64,000 bases of DNA from contig CAVYXF010000001.1 of the NCBI GenBank assembly GCA_963772335.1, forward strand, positions 186,001-250,000. The letters are read 5' to 3'. Of the stretch, positions 63,377-64,000 are shown piece by piece. The notes under the pieces are model-generated. The model made no database searches. It was not told the DNA's origin and was given only the letters and a program-made list of their open reading frames with translations. Position 1 is the first letter of the stretch; each line of letters starts with the position of its first letter. The DNA is from CAVYXF01 sp963772335 (GTDB taxonomy: Bacteria > Pseudomonadota > Alphaproteobacteria > Rhizobiales > Rhodomicrobiaceae). The translations under genes and the position numbers were made by a program.

Positions 63377-64000
63377 ATGAAGTTGAGCCGATCAACGCTG
63401 ATTGCAGCTCTGGCAATCTCCGCCGCCGCCCATCCGGCCCACGCCTACACCGTCTACGTCTCGAACGAGAAGGACAACACCGTCACCGTCCTCGACAGCG
63501 ATAAGCTGGAGGTGACGGACACGATCAAGGTCGGCAACCGCCCGCGCGGCGTAACCACGACCAAGGACGGCAAATATCTGCTGGTGTGCGCCTCCGATGA
63601 CGACACCATCGAGATGGTCGACACCGCGACCAAGCAGATCGTCGGCACGCTGCCCTCGGGTGCCGATCCGGAGCTGTTCGTGCTCGCCCCTTCCGGCAAT
63701 CCGCTCTATGTCGCCAATGAGAACGACAACCTCGTGACCGTGATCGATGTCAATGAGAAGAAGGTGCTGGCGGAAATTCCGGTGGGCGTCGAGCCGGAAG
63801 GTATGGCCGTCAGCCCCGACGGCGGCACGCTGATCAATACCTCCGAAACCACCAATATGGCGCATTTCATCGACACCAAGTCCTATGAGGTGACCGATAA
63901 CGTGCTGGTGGATTCGCGACCGCGCTATGCGCAGTTCTCATCGGACGGAAAGCAGCTTTGGGTCTCCGCTGAGATCGGCGGCACGGTCAGCGTGATCGAT
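63377..64000 (+). CDS. PQQ-dependent catabolism-associated beta-propeller protein (3' end beyond window)
   Basis: The first 208 codons. Signal peptide MKLSRSTLIAALAISAAAHP, ending near AHA-Y. Then YVTN-type propeller blades: TVYVSNEKDNTVTVLDSDKL, RPRGVTTTKDGKYLLVCASD, PLYVANENDNLVTVIDVNEK and EPEGMAVSPDGGTLINTSET. It matches the family of 7-bladed secreted propellers linked to PQQ alcohol dehydrogenases (TIGR03866-like). The partner methanol/ethanol dehydrogenase, cytochrome and ABC genes would lie to the right of the window. Confidence 0.88.
   Translation, partial: MKLSRSTLIAALAISAAAHPAHAYTVYVSNEKDNTVTVLDSDKLEVTDTIKVGNRPRGVTTTKDGKYLLVCASDDDTIEMVDTATKQIVGTLPSGADPELFVLAPSGNPLYVANENDNLVTVIDVNEKKVLAEIPVGVEPEGMAVSPDGGTLINTSETTNMAHFIDTKSYEVTDNVLVDSRPRYAQFSSDGKQLWVSAEIGGTVSVID

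Noticed and set aside
1..64000. tRNA, rRNA, CRISPR, prophage or insertion-sequence genes
   Set aside because: I saw no cloverleaf with CCA-end features, no rRNA core motifs, no spaced direct-repeat array, no transposase or integrase motif and no phage structural genes. A dedicated tRNA scan could still find one.

Overview
The window is GC-rich and densely coded, and almost every recognisable family and gene order points to an alphaproteobacterium of the order Hyphomicrobiales (Rhizobiales). The evidence is the canonical rpsB-tsf-pyrH-frr-uppS-cdsA-dxr-rseP-bamA-lpxD-fabZ-lpxA-lpxI-lpxB run, the gltA/gltX/comEC/lexA/moeA/moaC/trpCDG neighbourhood, the use of lpxI rather than lpxH, and a GTTC-N7-GTTC LexA box. 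The right end carries one-carbon genes: a formylfuran/methylofuran-type biosynthesis cluster, and genes of the kind associated with PQQ alcohol dehydrogenases. This suggests a methylotroph or a close relative of one. No rRNA, tRNA or CRISPR array was recognised.

Layout. 1-1162: the start of a DUF3422 gene and an orphan flagellar-rod-like gene. 1241-5920 (minus): a cell-envelope glycosylation cluster (GT2 glycosyltransferase, GtrA flippase-like protein, ChbG/HpnK deacetylase, YfhO-type membrane protein). 6239-9025: an MHYT-PAS-GGDEF-EAL cyclic-di-GMP protein. 9055-15729: a LysR regulator divergent from an alpha/beta-hydrolase-like gene and an RND efflux adaptor and permease. 15878-19802: a small Cys-rich secreted protein, a CbpA/CbpM chaperone pair, and IclR and LuxR-type regulators. 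20111-35311: the translation, isoprenoid, envelope and lipid A housekeeping superoperon. 35302-42647: gltA, gltX, comEC, lexA, moeA. 42769-45903: an accessory block (orphan TRAP binding protein, acyltransferase, PPOX-fold protein) that separates moeA from moaC. 45949-48969: moaC-trpC-trpD-trpG, translationally coupled. 49195-52510: assorted metabolic genes. 52688-59502 (minus): DUF447, MfnF-like, MfnE-like, FolB-like and MfnB-like genes followed by a NitT/TauT-type ABC transporter. 59829-64000: secreted proteins and the start of a PQQ-dependent-alcohol-dehydrogenase-associated gene set.

How the genes fit together. The 20-35 kb block makes ribosome factors, undecaprenyl and CDP-DAG precursors, the outer-membrane assembly machine and lipid A. 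The 52.7-59.5 kb block appears to build the furan cofactor that carries formyl groups in methylotrophs. MfnB makes the furan phosphate, the amino-acid-kinase-fold protein would phosphorylate it, and the dihydropteroate-synthase-like protein would condense it. The 62-64 kb genes belong to the periplasmic side of PQQ-dependent alcohol oxidation, so both halves of a C1 pathway sit next to each other.

Two features of the sequence deserve caution. First, seven genes (near 825, 13217, 42085, 44428, 53553, 61820 and 62460) are each split by a one-base shift that could be repaired by changing a single base. Six look like one extra base and one like a missing base. They include moeA, the RND permease and the MfnF-like gene, so base-call errors are as likely as real decay. 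Second, two families of palindromic intergenic repeats recur, and one copy lies inside the MfnE-like coding sequence, where the reading frame stays open.
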